Source: Gimesia alba
GTDB lineage: Bacteria > Planctomycetota > Planctomycetia > Planctomycetales > Planctomycetaceae
NCBI RefSeq assembly: GCF_007744675.1
Contig: NZ_CP036269.1
Coordinates: 2,893,546-2,957,545, forward strand
Direction of reading: 5' to 3'
DNA: 64,000 nt
Position numbers and translations under genes: made by a program. Positions within the stretch are counted from its first letter, which is position 1; the number at the start of each line of letters is the position of its first letter. Below, piece after piece: positions 24,977 to 33,859 of this stretch. The notes below the pieces were generated by a model. That model saw nothing but the letters and a program-made list of their open reading frames with translations. It was not told the DNA's origin and ran no database searches.

Positions 24977-25115
24977 ACAAGGGGCAGGCCTATGAGCCTG
25001 CCCGCCTGGCGGGTTTGAACTTGGTTGATGCTTGCAAAGGGGCCGGTGTGGACGTTCGGAAGTTTTTTCACTTAGCACGTCGTTACCGCGGGCAACCACA
25101 CAGGGTTGCCCCTAC
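24977..25115 (+). repeat. REPIN-like element E (left of the transposase gene)
   Basis: The left hairpin GGGCAGGC, loop CTATGA, GCCTGCCC is intact, but its foot reads ACAA rather than GTAG. The right end is GGGCAACC ACACAG GGTTGCCC CTAC, ending at 25115. Total about 139 bp. The RAYT gene begins 41 bp further on. Confidence 0.83.
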
Positions 25116-25156
25116 GAAAATAATTATTTTGTTTCAGTTTCATATGAGAAGCCGCT

Positions 25157-25663
25157 ATGAATCTACCCCAACGGAAAACGATTCGATTACAGGGGTATGA
25201 TTATTCGCAGGCTGGTTTGTATTTTATCACGATTTGCACTCACAATCAGTTATGTCTCTTTGGTGAAATACGGCTTAACGGAGAAATGAAACAAAACTCG
25301 GCAGGAGATATGATTGAAAAATGGTGGTGGGAACTGGCTCATAAATTTCCGATGGTGACACTTCTTGAACACATTGTGATGCCCAATCATTTTCATGGTA
25401 TTGTTCAAATTAATCATGCGAATGAGAGTGAAGGTGAATCCTCACTGGCATCAATTGTCGGGTGGTTTAAGTCGATGACAATGAATGAATATATTCGGCA
25501 GGTGAAAACGAAAGGTTGGCGACCGTTTCAGCAGCGATTGTGGCAACGGAATTATTATGAACACATTATTCGCGATGAAGAGGCGTGGCAGGAAATATCC
25601 GAATATATTCTGACCAATCCACAGCGTTGGATCGATGATAAGTATTATCGATACGAAAGATAA
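25157..25663 (+). CDS. REP-associated tyrosine transposase (RAYT, IS200/Y1 family)
   Basis: 168 residues. The N-terminus RLQGYDYSQAGLYFITICTHNQ is the typical first strand region of Y1 transposases of the RAYT branch. The HUH metal motif is His78-Phe-His80 in MPNHFHGIV. The catalytic Tyr is Tyr133 or Tyr134 in WQRNYYEHIIRDEEAW, followed by the usual YILTNPQRW helix. The length fits a single-domain RAYT. No IS200-type ends or partner TnpB are present. Instead, REPIN-like elements E and F lie 41 bp upstream and 22 bp downstream, and their GTAG-foot hairpins are what RAYT enzymes recognise in other bacteria. More AT-rich than the surrounding genes, which suggests a different history. Confidence 0.9.
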   Translation: MNLPQRKTIRLQGYDYSQAGLYFITICTHNQLCLFGEIRLNGEMKQNSAGDMIEKWWWELAHKFPMVTLLEHIVMPNHFHGIVQINHANESEGESSLASIVGWFKSMTMNEYIRQVKTKGWRPFQQRLWQRNYYEHIIRDEEAWQEISEYILTNPQRWIDDKYYRYER

Positions 25664-25685
25664 AAATCAGGGATCAAAATAAAAC

Positions 25686-25823
25686 GTAGGGGCAGGCCTG
25701 TGTGCCTGCCCGCCTGGTGGGTTTGAACTTCGTGGATGTTTGCGATGGTGTCGGTGCGAACGTTCGGGAGATTTTTCACATAGCACGTCGATACCGCGGG
25801 CAACCACACAGGGTTGCCCCTAC
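25686..25823 (+). repeat. REPIN-like element F (right of the transposase gene)
   Basis: The best preserved copy. GTAG at 25686, stem GGGCAGGC, loop CTGTGT, GCCTGCCC; right end GGGCAACC ACACAG GGTTGCCC CTAC, ending at 25823. Reading the right end in reverse gives GTAG-G-GGGCAACC-CTGTGT-GGTTGCCC, so both ends share foot and loop. Total 138 bp. Confidence 0.87.
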
Positions 25824-25831
25824 AGTTGTGA

Positions 25832-25938
25832 TGGGGTTTGAACTTGGTTGATGTTTGCGATGGGGGCGGTGCGAGCGTTCGGGAGATCTTTTACATAGCA
25901 CGTCGCTACCGCGGGCGGTCACACAGGGTTGCCACTAC
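25832..25938 (+). repeat. REPIN-like element G (left-truncated, tandem to F)
   Basis: GGGTTTGAACTT...GATGTTTGCGATGG repeats the interior of element F and continues to a right end, TACCGCGGGCGGTCACACAGGGTTGCCACTAC, at 25938, with two stem changes. The left hairpin is missing. It looks like a partial tandem duplication of F. The remaining bases to 26026 show nothing recognisable. Confidence 0.75.
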
Positions 25939-26026
25939 GAGTTCTGTTACTGGTGTTTCTTCACCACTCCGCAAACATCCCCTCTTCCCTCCCTCGTGCC
26001 GATGGGTAGGATTCTTTGTTTGTTGT

Positions 26027-26470
26027 TTAATCGGCCTTCTTTAGATTTTTCTGGTACAGGGCGTCGAATTCTTCGTCGGTCATCTTTTTTAAGTCTTCCA
26101 ATTTGAAATCTGCCGGGTCATTTTCCGAAGGGGCCTGGGTGTCGAGGCTGAGGAGTTTGTCGATGCGTTCTCGGGCGCGGAGGCGGTCGCGGTCTGCGGA
26201 GTGGGGGCTGTCGGCGATGCTGCGGTAGAAAAAGAAGGACTCGGCGCGGTGGCGTTCCAGATAGTTCTCCACTTCCTGCTGCATCTCGCGGCGGGCGCGG
26301 GTGATGTAACGTTCGACGGAACGCCGGCTGATTGTGAATTTTTCGGCGATCGCCGTTTTGATATCACAGGTGAAGTGGCCGTGGCTGATCATTTTCTGGA
26401 TCAGTGCGACAATTAAGGCTTGGGTATCTCGGGGTGTCCGAACGCGTTTTTTTTGAGGGGAGTCAGTCAT
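26027..26470 (-). CDS. Hypothetical HTH protein
   Basis: 147 residues from the ATG at 26470, the first natural start after AGGAATTAGAATC; the longer frame adds 18 residues without similarity. DTQALIVALIQKMISHGHFTCDIKTAIAEKFTISRRSVERYITRARREM (about 15-63) contains a helix-turn-helix of the homeodomain-like or terminase-small-subunit type, followed by a charged coiled-coil-like tail. It may be a regulator or a phage-derived remnant; no phage neighbours are present. Downstream of hisD on the same strand but separated from it by 420 bp. Confidence 0.62.
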   Translation of the reverse strand: MTDSPQKKRVRTPRDTQALIVALIQKMISHGHFTCDIKTAIAEKFTISRRSVERYITRARREMQQEVENYLERHRAESFFFYRSIADSPHSADRDRLRARERIDKLLSLDTQAPSENDPADFKLEDLKKMTDEEFDALYQKNLKKAD

Positions 26471-26890
26471 GATTCTAATTCCTGTTTTGCGGGAAGGTGT
26501 GAGAAAGATTTTGTTGATGAACAACGATCTTCAGGATCGGCGTGCCGCAGTCAACGGGCTTTTCTCAAATCATGAGTGGCGAACAGGGGGCAAATGGCTA
26601 CCGACGTGTGTCCAAGTGAGTGCCGCAGGGGGTTCCCGCGTGTTGGCGTGTGTCGACCCGCATAACTTTTGAGCCGCTTTGTTCCCGATGGTCAGGTGAA
26701 AAAATGGAAAACAGGCCGGTTTTGATAGTGAATCACAGGAAGTGGTTCCAAATGTTTCGCTGCTCAAAGTAGTGAGCACGCGCGCGACGCGCAACTGGTA
26801 ATTTCGCAAACGGCACGAGGAGGTCAAGTGCAAAATGTTTCGCGGTTCAAAGGGAATGAGATCGCTGGTGCGAGAATGAGTAGTAGTCGT
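26471..26890. other. 420-bp intergenic region upstream of the HTH gene
   Basis: No credible minus- or plus-strand gene. A 20-bp near-direct repeat AAATGTTTCGC-x-G-x-TCAAAG occurs at 26750 and 26833. GAGGAGG at 26817 followed by GTG opens the long antisense frame across hisD and glyA, which I reject as a gene. The hisD terminator region should lie at its right end but no clear hairpin with a U-tract is seen. Confidence 0.5.
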
Positions 26891-28270
26891 TTAGTCATCT
26901 TGCAGACGGATGGTCACGCTGGCGGCGTGGGCGGTGAGGCCTTCTTTTTCGGCGAGCAGGGTGATGCCGGGGGCGTCCCCTTTCAGTCCTGCCTGGTTGT
27001 AGTAGATCACCGAGCTACGTTTGAGGAAATCAATCGAACAGAGGCCGTTCGCGAAACGGGCGGTGCCCCCGGTCGGGAGGACGTGCGAGGGGCCGGCGTA
27101 GTAGTCGCCTGTTGCGACCGGGGTAAAGTGGCCCATGAAGATCGCACCGGCGTTCTGGATTTTGGCCAACTGCTGATCGGGATCGGCGGTCGAGATGTGC
27201 AGGTGCTCGGGAGCCAAAAGATCGGTATAGCGGGCGGCTTCGTCTTCATCGCGGGCGAGGATCAACGCGCCGTAGTCGAGCAGACTTTGACGGGCCAAAT
27301 CGCCGCGCGGGAGTTCGTTGAGTTGGTTGATGAGCGCGGTGCGGACGGCTTCGATCAGTGGTTTGTGCCAGGTGATCAACACGCCCGAACCGGGGCTGTG
27401 CTCGGCTTGCGAGATCAGATCGCTGGCGATGAATTCGGCGTTCGCGGTTTCGTCGGCGAGCACGATGACTTCACTGGGGCCGGCGATGCTGTCGATGTCG
27501 ACTTCACCAAAGACGTGACGTTTGGCGAGGGCGACGAACAGATTACCGGGACCGACAATTTTGTCGACGCGTTCGATGCCTTCGACGCCGTAGGCGAGTG
27601 CGGCGACGGCTTGGGCTCCACCCACGCGGTAGATTTCAGTGATGCCCAGTTCATGACAGGCGGCGAGGATGTCGGTGTTGTAGCCGCCGAAGTCAGTCGG
27701 GGGCACGACGACGACGATTTCTTTCACGCCCGCGGTCTGTGCGGGAATCGCGGTCATCAACAGGGTCGAGGGATAGGCGGCGGCACCGCCGGGAATGCAG
27801 ACGCCGACCCGTTTCAGCGGGAGATAACGTTGCCGCAATTCGACGCGGGTCTCCCCTGCCTCGCGGAGCACTTTGACGTCGTCCGGCAAGAGAGCCGACT
27901 GAAACTCGATGATGTTCTCACGGATCTTACGCAGCGTGGCGAGATACTCGGGGTCGGCCTGTTCGTGAGCCGCTTTGAGTTCGTCTGCCGAGACGCGCAT
28001 GGTATCGGGGGTGAGCTGTTTGCGGTCGAGCTTGGCCGAATAGTCGAGCAGTGCCTCGCGCCCTTTGTCACGCACATCGTTGCAGATTTTTTCGACGACT
28101 TCCTGCGGAGACAGTGGTGCGCCGAAGAGTTCAATCGTACGTTGACGGCCCGCTTCGGAGACGACATTGCCGCGCGGGCTGAGCTTTTCGCGGAGTTCGC
28201 TGAAGAGCGCGGTGGCGTCGTCCTGGGTGCAGTCGATGGTCGTGATGTCGAGGTCGTTGTGCTGTGTCAT
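26891..28270 (-). CDS. hisD: Histidinol dehydrogenase
   Basis: 459 residues. This zinc- and NAD-dependent enzyme carries out the last two oxidation steps of histidine biosynthesis, from L-histidinol to L-histidine. Signature stretches are RVGVCIPGGAAAYPSTLLMTAIPAQTAGV, VDKIVGPGN, DSIAGPSEVIVLADE, SQAEHSPGSG (Gln and His zinc ligands), LLAPEHLHI and GPSHVLPTGGTARF. The N-terminal part has the usual helical domain. The length is slightly above the 430 typical. It starts 9 bp after the glyA stop, so glyA-hisD is probably one operon. No other his genes are in the window. Confidence 0.95.
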   Translation of the reverse strand: MTQHNDLDITTIDCTQDDATALFSELREKLSPRGNVVSEAGRQRTIELFGAPLSPQEVVEKICNDVRDKGREALLDYSAKLDRKQLTPDTMRVSADELKAAHEQADPEYLATLRKIRENIIEFQSALLPDDVKVLREAGETRVELRQRYLPLKRVGVCIPGGAAAYPSTLLMTAIPAQTAGVKEIVVVVPPTDFGGYNTDILAACHELGITEIYRVGGAQAVAALAYGVEGIERVDKIVGPGNLFVALAKRHVFGEVDIDSIAGPSEVIVLADETANAEFIASDLISQAEHSPGSGVLITWHKPLIEAVRTALINQLNELPRGDLARQSLLDYGALILARDEDEAARYTDLLAPEHLHISTADPDQQLAKIQNAGAIFMGHFTPVATGDYYAGPSHVLPTGGTARFANGLCSIDFLKRSSVIYYNQAGLKGDAPGITLLAEKEGLTAHAASVTIRLQDD

Positions 28271-28279
28271 GAGTGCGTA

Positions 28280-29521
28280 TTATGCGATGCCGGGAACGGG
28301 AAAGCTTTCGGTGAATTCGGCGACTTCGCCTTTGACGGCTTCGATGGTGGAATCGTCATCGGGAGCACCGAGAACGCGGAGGATCCAGGCACCGACCTTT
28401 TTCATTTCGTCCTCTTTCATGCCGCGTGTGGTGAGGGCGGCGGTTCCGATGCGGATTCCACTGGGATCGAGAGGTTTGCGTTTGTCGTACGGAATCATGT
28501 TTTTGTTGACGGTGATGCCGGCTTTGTCGAGAGCTTCTTCGGCGATTTTTCCGGAGAGGTCGATCGCGGTGACGTCGCACAGCATGAGGTGGTTGTCGGT
28601 TCCGCCGGACGCGAGTTTGATGCCGCCTGCCATCAGGGTTTCGGCAAGGGTCTTCGCGTTGGCGACGATCTGCTGGGCGTAGGCTTTAAAGGAATCTTCG
28701 CTGGCTTCCTTGAAGCAGACAGCTTTCCCGGCGATCACGTGTTCCAGCGGGCCGCCTTGAATTCCGGGGAAGACTTCGCGGTTCAGGTCTTTGGCGTATT
28801 TCTTTTTCATCAATACGAAACCGGATCGGGGACCACGCAGGGTTTTGTGAGTGGTGGATGTGACGAAGTCGGCGACTTCGACGGGGTTGTTGTGGACGCC
28901 GCCAGCGACGAGACCGGCGTAGTGTGCCATGTCGACCATCAGAGTCGCGCCGACTTCGGCTGCGATTTCGGCGAATTTGGGATGATCGATTTCACGGGGA
29001 TACGCAGAGGCACCGGCGATGATCATTTTTGGTTTGTGTTCGCGGGCGAGCTTGGCGACCTGATCGTAGTCGATCTGGTGGTTGTCTTCGCGAACGCCGT
29101 ACGGGACGGGATTGTAAAGCGTGCCCGAGAAGTTGAGTTTCATACCGTGAGTCAGGTGACCGCCGTGGGCGAGGTCCATCGCCAGGAAGGTGTCGCCCGG
29201 TTTCAAAACGGTGAAGTAGACCGACATATTGGCCTGCGAACCGGAGTGCGGCTGGACGTTGGCGTATTCGGCTCCGAAGAGACTGCAGGCGCGGTCGCGG
29301 GCGACATTTTCGACGATGTCAACGTATTCACAACCGCCGTAGTAGCGACGTCCGGGGAGCCCTTCGGCGTATTTGTTCGTGAGAATCGAACCAGCGGCTT
29401 CCATGACGGCGGCGCTGGTGTAATTTTCAGAAGCGATCAGCTCCAGACCATGTTTCTGTCTTTGGGCTTCAGACTGAATACAGTTCCAGATTTCAGGATC
29501 ACACGACTCGAGCACGGACAT
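28280..29521 (-). CDS. glyA: Serine hydroxymethyltransferase
   Basis: 413 residues from ATG 29521 ([12 protein letters not shown]); GGGAG lies 5 nt upstream, so I prefer it to the ATG 12 bp earlier. It is a PLP enzyme interconverting serine and glycine with tetrahydrofolate and feeding one-carbon metabolism. Motifs: [52 protein letters not shown], and the Schiff-base Lys in [13 protein letters not shown]. Full family length. First gene of glyA-hisD on the minus strand, divergent from the BRCT-MerR-TPR gene across about 235 bp. Confidence 0.96.
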   Translation of the reverse strand: MSVLESCDPEIWNCIQSEAQRQKHGLELIASENYTSAAVMEAAGSILTNKYAEGLPGRRYYGGCEYVDIVENVARDRACSLFGAEYANVQPHSGSQANMSVYFTVLKPGDTFLAMDLAHGGHLTHGMKLNFSGTLYNPVPYGVREDNHQIDYDQVAKLAREHKPKMIIAGASAYPREIDHPKFAEIAAEVGATLMVDMAHYAGLVAGGVHNNPVEVADFVTSTTHKTLRGPRSGFVLMKKKYAKDLNREVFPGIQGGPLEHVIAGKAVCFKEASEDSFKAYAQQIVANAKTLAETLMAGGIKLASGGTDNHLMLCDVTAIDLSGKIAEEALDKAGITVNKNMIPYDKRKPLDPSGIRIGTAALTTRGMKEDEMKKVGAWILRVLGAPDDDSTIEAVKGEVAEFTESFPVPGIA

Positions 29522-29756
29522 TTCAACTCCCATGGATATATAGTCAAAAATCGGGGTACAAACGGTACCATGAAGGGGAAATCACTTATTTTGCTCCCTT
29601 ATAATGAAGGATTGCTCTGAAAGCTACCCAACGCATTCGTGTATCAGTATCCTCGGGGAAAGTTTACTGGTCTTACTAATGATATTTTTGGCAGAGTCTC
29701 CTGATAACCCCCTTTTTACTCGAAATTCCCGGAATAAAGTTGTATTACTGAGGCTT

Positions 29757-31022
29757 ATGGAAGAAATCGAAGAAGAACAACCTGATCAACTGCTTCAAGG
29801 CTCGCCGGCGCTGCAGGGAGAGCGTGTGGTGTTTACGGGGACGCTTGCCTCAATGACACATCAGAAGGCGTGGGAGTTCGTCGAGCAGCACGGCGGTCAA
29901 GCCGCCCAGCATGTGAGTCGGCAGACGACGTTACTCGTTGTGGGTGAAGAGGGCTGGCCTCTGGAAGCCGACGGTTCGCCTTCGGTGAATTTGAGCCAGG
30001 CGCAGGAGTTGATTCACGAAGGAGTCGCGATTCAGATCATTAAGGAATCGGACTGGCTGTCGTTGATTGAACTCCGTGATCCGGGCGTGAATGTGGATCA
30101 GCTTTACACGCCGGCGATGCTGACACAGATGCTGGATTTGCCGGTCTCGACGATTCGTCGCTGGGAGCGACAGGGACTGATTAAGCCGGTTCGAAAAATT
30201 TTCCGACTTCCCTACTTCTCGTTTCAGGAAGTGGCGAGTGTCAGGCGGCTGTCGCAACTGTTGGAATCGGGCGTGCATCCGCGGGATCTGGAAAACAGTC
30301 TGCAGCATCTGGGGAAATTCTTTAACGAGATCGACGCCCCGCTCTCTCAATTGACGTTGCTCTCTCAGGATGCACAGCTGCTGTTGAAAGACGAGCATGG
30401 GCTGATTGATCCGCGGCGCGGTCAGCGGGTGTTTGATTTCGGGACGGAAGAAACCGCGGTGCCTGAGTTGGCGGACGAGGAATCGTTCGAGGGGACGATT
30501 GAATTCACCGAGCATCTGAAAACAGATGAACCCGAGGATCGGAGTTCAGACGAATGGTTTCAGGAAGGCTGCCAGTTTTTAGACGCCGGTGATGCGAAGT
30601 CGGCGATTGAAGCCTTTCGGCTGGCATTATTGGGACAGCCGGATATGCCCGAGGGGCACCTGCATCTGGCGGAAGCGCTGTATCTGGACGGGAATACGGA
30701 AGGCGCGCTTGAACGTTATTATGCGGCGGTGGAATGGGATCACGATTACATCGAAGCCTGGACCCAGCTGGGTTGCCTGCATAACGAGCTGGGCGATCCG
30801 AAGGCGGCCCTGCATGCGTTTGAGATCGCGCTGCAGGTTCACCCCGATTACCCGGATGCGCATCTGCATATCGCCGAGGTATTGCATCAGTTAAATCGGG
30901 TGGAAGAAGCGATTCCGCACTGGAAGGTGTATCTCGAATTCGACGAAATGGGACCCTGGGCCGAGCTGGCACGACAACGTCTGGACGAATTTGAAGACGA
31001 TCAGCTGGAACAGTTTTCATAA
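29757..31022 (+). CDS. BRCT-MerR-TPR multidomain protein
   Basis: 421 residues from ATG 29757. An in-frame extension to 29604 has no similarity and lacks a better ribosome site. Residues about 17-112 are a BRCT domain of the DNA-ligase type (LQGERVVFTGTLASMTHQKAWEFVEQHGGQ, then VSRQTTLLVVGEEG). Residues about 118-205 form a MerR-type winged HTH (YTPAMLTQMLDLPVSTIRRWERQGLI). Residues about 280-410 are TPR repeats (AIEAFRLALLGQPDMPEGHLHLAEAL and two more). This order joins DNA-break or replication-type recognition, DNA binding and a protein scaffold. Cytoplasmic. Divergent from glyA. The role is unknown; a regulatory or DNA-repair adaptor is an inference. Confidence 0.8.
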   Translation: MEEIEEEQPDQLLQGSPALQGERVVFTGTLASMTHQKAWEFVEQHGGQAAQHVSRQTTLLVVGEEGWPLEADGSPSVNLSQAQELIHEGVAIQIIKESDWLSLIELRDPGVNVDQLYTPAMLTQMLDLPVSTIRRWERQGLIKPVRKIFRLPYFSFQEVASVRRLSQLLESGVHPRDLENSLQHLGKFFNEIDAPLSQLTLLSQDAQLLLKDEHGLIDPRRGQRVFDFGTEETAVPELADEESFEGTIEFTEHLKTDEPEDRSSDEWFQEGCQFLDAGDAKSAIEAFRLALLGQPDMPEGHLHLAEALYLDGNTEGALERYYAAVEWDHDYIEAWTQLGCLHNELGDPKAALHAFEIALQVHPDYPDAHLHIAEVLHQLNRVEEAIPHWKVYLEFDEMGPWAELARQRLDEFEDDQLEQFS

Positions 31023-31190
31023 GCACAGCTGTTGTCTGTGAAACGTTTGAAACTCGTCTTTTTTTGGCTGCGCCGATCCGTATGATTGAGGGCGGTTCTT
31101 TTTCAATCTGGCTTGCTTCCCTGCTGTGATCGGAGTATGTTGTTATTTTGACACCAAAATAAAACTAATACAGATGGGAAACCGACTCCG

Positions 31191-32369
31191 ATGAAAATTG
31201 AACGCATCGAAACGCTGGTGTGTCATGCCCGGATGAGAAACTGGGTGTTTGTGAAAGTGATCACCGATCAACCTGGCCTGTTTGGCTGGGGGGAAGCCAC
31301 GCTGGAGTGGCATACGCGAGGGATTGTGGGGACGATTGAAGATCTGTCTACACTGTTGATCGGCGAAGATCCCCGCCGTGTCGAGCATCTATGGCAGATG
31401 ATGTGGCGACAGCACTTCTGGCACGGGAGTGGCGTGACGCGTTCGACGGCGATTGCCGGCATCGATCTGGCACTGTGGGACATTGTTGGGAAAATTCATG
31501 GCGTCCCCTGTCATCAGCTGTGGGGTGGTCCAGTACGCGATTACATTCGCCTGTATTGTCATCTGGGGGGCGGCAATATGGAGTCGTTCTACCAGACGTC
31601 GACGGACAACGCGGCGCAATTCGGAGAGTTGGCACAGAAAGCGGTCGCGGACGGGTTCACGGCGTTCAAGTCGATGGCGGTGCCTCCGACGATGCCGATT
31701 GAAGGCTTGAAACCGATTCAGGCAGCGGAAGATTGTGTGGCGGCGATGCGTGAGGCCGTTGGTGACGACATTGATATCATGGTCGATTGTCACGCCCGCC
31801 CTTCACCGGCGATGGGACTGCAGTTTGCGAAAGCCCTCGATCCTTATGGATTGTATTTCTTTGAAGAACCTTGCTGGCCGGAATCGATGGAGAGTCTGGC
31901 ACGAATCAATGCCGCGGTGACAACGCCGATTGCGACGGGCGAACGGTTGACGCATCTAGCGGCATTTCGCGATCTGTTTGCATTGCGGGGCTGCGAGATT
32001 TGTCAACTCGACCTGACGCACTGCGGCGGTTTCACTGAAGCACGGCGGATTGCCGCACTGGCAGACGCGCATCGAATTTCACTGGCGCCGCACAATCCAC
32101 AAGGGCCGGTGAGTACGGCGGCTTCGCTGGAATTCGGGTTCTCGCAGCCGAGTTATATTATCTGCGAGTCGGTGCACGAGGATGTTCCCTGGAGGCAGGA
32201 TGTCGTGGAAGAAGGTTTTGTGATTGATCCCAAAACGCGAACGGTGACGCCGAACGATAAGCCGGGACTGGGAATTTCAATCAATGAAGAGGAAGTCAAG
32301 AAACATCCGTTTGAGCAAGAGACGGTGCAGCGGGTATTCTATCGGGATGGTGCGGTGGGAGACTGGTAA
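31191..32369 (+). CDS. Enolase-superfamily sugar-acid dehydratase (galactonate dehydratase-like)
   Basis: 392 residues. An N-terminal capping domain ([23 protein letters not shown]) is followed by a TIM-type barrel. Metal-ligand and catalytic blocks are DCHARPS near 200, FFEEPCWPE near 226, TGERLTH near 251 and [17 protein letters not shown] near 302. The APHNP-x-GP-x-STAASL block is characteristic of D-galactonate/gluconate-type dehydratases in the mandelate racemase subgroup. The product would be a 2-keto-3-deoxy acid. First gene of a four-gene run that also encodes an aldolase-family protein and a sugar-acid-type transporter, which supports sugar-acid catabolism. Exact substrate unknown. 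Confidence 0.85.
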   Translation: MKIERIETLVCHARMRNWVFVKVITDQPGLFGWGEATLEWHTRGIVGTIEDLSTLLIGEDPRRVEHLWQMMWRQHFWHGSGVTRSTAIAGIDLALWDIVGKIHGVPCHQLWGGPVRDYIRLYCHLGGGNMESFYQTSTDNAAQFGELAQKAVADGFTAFKSMAVPPTMPIEGLKPIQAAEDCVAAMREAVGDDIDIMVDCHARPSPAMGLQFAKALDPYGLYFFEEPCWPESMESLARINAAVTTPIATGERLTHLAAFRDLFALRGCEICQLDLTHCGGFTEARRIAALADAHRISLAPHNPQGPVSTAASLEFGFSQPSYIICESVHEDVPWRQDVVEEGFVIDPKTRTVTPNDKPGLGISINEEEVKKHPFEQETVQRVFYRDGAVGDW

Positions 32370-32432
32370 GCCGGTTTCGCTGAGTGCTGCGGACGGCGAC
32401 TGAGGGTCACAGTTAAAAGAACGGAACTGGTT

Positions 32433-33824
32433 ATGAATGAACGCACAATCGAAGTGAAAACGGAGTCGGCATTTCAGGGGCAGATCGGTGTGGCGACGGT
32501 GGATATTACGCCGCCCGTGGGAATTTATGCTCGCAACTGGGGCGCTGCGAAACATGACGTGGCCGATTCGATTCACCGTCGGCTGACTTTGAATGCGCTG
32601 GTGATGTATGCGGCTGGTGCAGCGCAGCCTTTGATTTTTCTGGATGCGGACCTGGGCTGGTGGCGTTCGTTACTGACGTTCAATCGGTTTCAGGCGCGTT
32701 TGCTGGAAGAGCTGGAGATAGACGTGTCGGCTTTGATTTTCGGGTTGAGTCATACGCATGCGTCACCCCCTTTGACAGACCCCGATCCGGATTTGCCGGC
32801 GAGTGAATCGCTGGCGGAATATCTGGAAACGGTGTATCAGGCTTCCCTCGTCGCGGTACGTGATGCGATCAAAAATGTGGGCAAGGCGGTGCTGGATTGG
32901 AAAACCGGGCATTGTCAACTGGCCTCAATGAGAGACCTGCCTGATCCCGCTCCGCGGACCGAGCGGATCTTGTGCGGTTGGAATCCGAGTGAGCCTGCGG
33001 ATGATACGCTGGTGGTCGGCCGCATCAGTGATGGTGAAGGAAATCTGAAGGCGGTGATTGTAAATTACGCCTGCCATCCAACGACGCTGGCCTGGGAGAA
33101 CACGGCGATCTCACCCGATTTTCCGGGCGCGATGCGGGATACGATTCGGGAAACGCTGGGGGTCCCTGCTCTGTTTATGCAAGGGGCATCAGGCGAACTG
33201 TCGCCCCGATATCAGTATGTCGGTGATACTGAAGTGGCAGATCGGCATGGGCGTCAGCTGGCATATGCGACACTCGCAACGCTGGAAGATATGGAACCGG
33301 CGATGACGTGCCTGGAATTTGAAGGGGTGATGGAATCAGGGGCGCCCCTGGCGGTGTGGCGGCATGAGCAGGTCGAACCGAGTTCGGTGCTCAAAGCGCT
33401 GGAAGTGAAAGTGGAGCTGCCTTTAAAAGACTGGCCTTCTGCGGAGGAGCTGGAACGCCTGCGGCAGGAGTGTCCTGATCGGGCGCTGGAAGAACGTTTG
33501 CGACGGCGGCGCAATATTCGTCGGGGGATTGGCGATGGAACCACTTTGGAACTGCCTATCTGGGTCTGGCGGATGGGGGATACGATTCTGGTCGGCAGCC
33601 GCACCGAGGCGTATTCGATTCTGCAGCGCGAACTCAGAAAACGATTTCCGGAGCGGACGATTGTCTGTCTGAATCTGATCAACGGGACCACCGGATATCT
33701 GGCACCGGCAGAGTTGTACGATCTGGATTTATATCAGGTGTGGCAAACACCGTTTGAACGGGGCGGTCTGGAGATTCTGATTGAAGGGATGGCGGATGCC
33801 ATTGGGCAGATCATTGCCGAGTAA
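32433..33824 (+). CDS. Neutral/alkaline ceramidase-like domain protein, intracellular
   Basis: 463 residues. GQIGVATVDITPPVGIYARNWGAAKHD, LIFGLSHTHASPP (about 104-116), VNYACHPTTLAWENTAISPDFPGAMRD and LFMQGASGELSPR are the recurring blocks of the neutral/alkaline non-lysosomal ceramidase N-terminal family. SHTHA and CHPTT provide probable zinc-binding His residues. There is no signal peptide, unlike true ceramidases, and the C-terminal domain is short. The gene sits inside a sugar-acid operon, so the substrate is more likely a polar amide or sugar derivative than ceramide. The 63-bp upstream gap and 35-bp downstream gap suggest co-transcription. Confidence 0.82.
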   Translation: MNERTIEVKTESAFQGQIGVATVDITPPVGIYARNWGAAKHDVADSIHRRLTLNALVMYAAGAAQPLIFLDADLGWWRSLLTFNRFQARLLEELEIDVSALIFGLSHTHASPPLTDPDPDLPASESLAEYLETVYQASLVAVRDAIKNVGKAVLDWKTGHCQLASMRDLPDPAPRTERILCGWNPSEPADDTLVVGRISDGEGNLKAVIVNYACHPTTLAWENTAISPDFPGAMRDTIRETLGVPALFMQGASGELSPRYQYVGDTEVADRHGRQLAYATLATLEDMEPAMTCLEFEGVMESGAPLAVWRHEQVEPSSVLKALEVKVELPLKDWPSAEELERLRQECPDRALEERLRRRRNIRRGIGDGTTLELPIWVWRMGDTILVGSRTEAYSILQRELRKRFPERTIVCLNLINGTTGYLAPAELYDLDLYQVWQTPFERGGLEILIEGMADAIGQIIAE

Positions 33825-33859
33825 TCTGAGATCACAAACTAAGTAGAAAGGCGAAGAGG

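Noticed and set aside
25157..25663. Transposase considered as a classic IS200/IS605 insertion sequence
   Set aside because: No TnpB, no IS-type left and right ends immediately at the gene, and sequence features fit the RAYT branch with REPIN-like neighbours better.
25686..25938. Tandem-looking repeats F and G considered as a CRISPR array
   Set aside because: Units are about 138 bp with inverted hairpin ends, only one and a half copies are adjacent, and there are no short regular repeats with unique spacers or cas genes.
26027..26470. HTH gene considered as a phage terminase small subunit marking a prophage
   Set aside because: Only the HTH resembles that family; no large terminase, capsid, integrase or attachment site is present.
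26828..29620. 930-codon plus-strand frame with a GAGGAGG site, antisense to hisD and glyA
   Set aside because: Both minus-strand genes are intact and carry all family motifs. The antisense translation is low-complexity (Gly, Asp, Val, Phe-rich) as expected from a shadow of coding sequence with biased third positions, and it matches no family.
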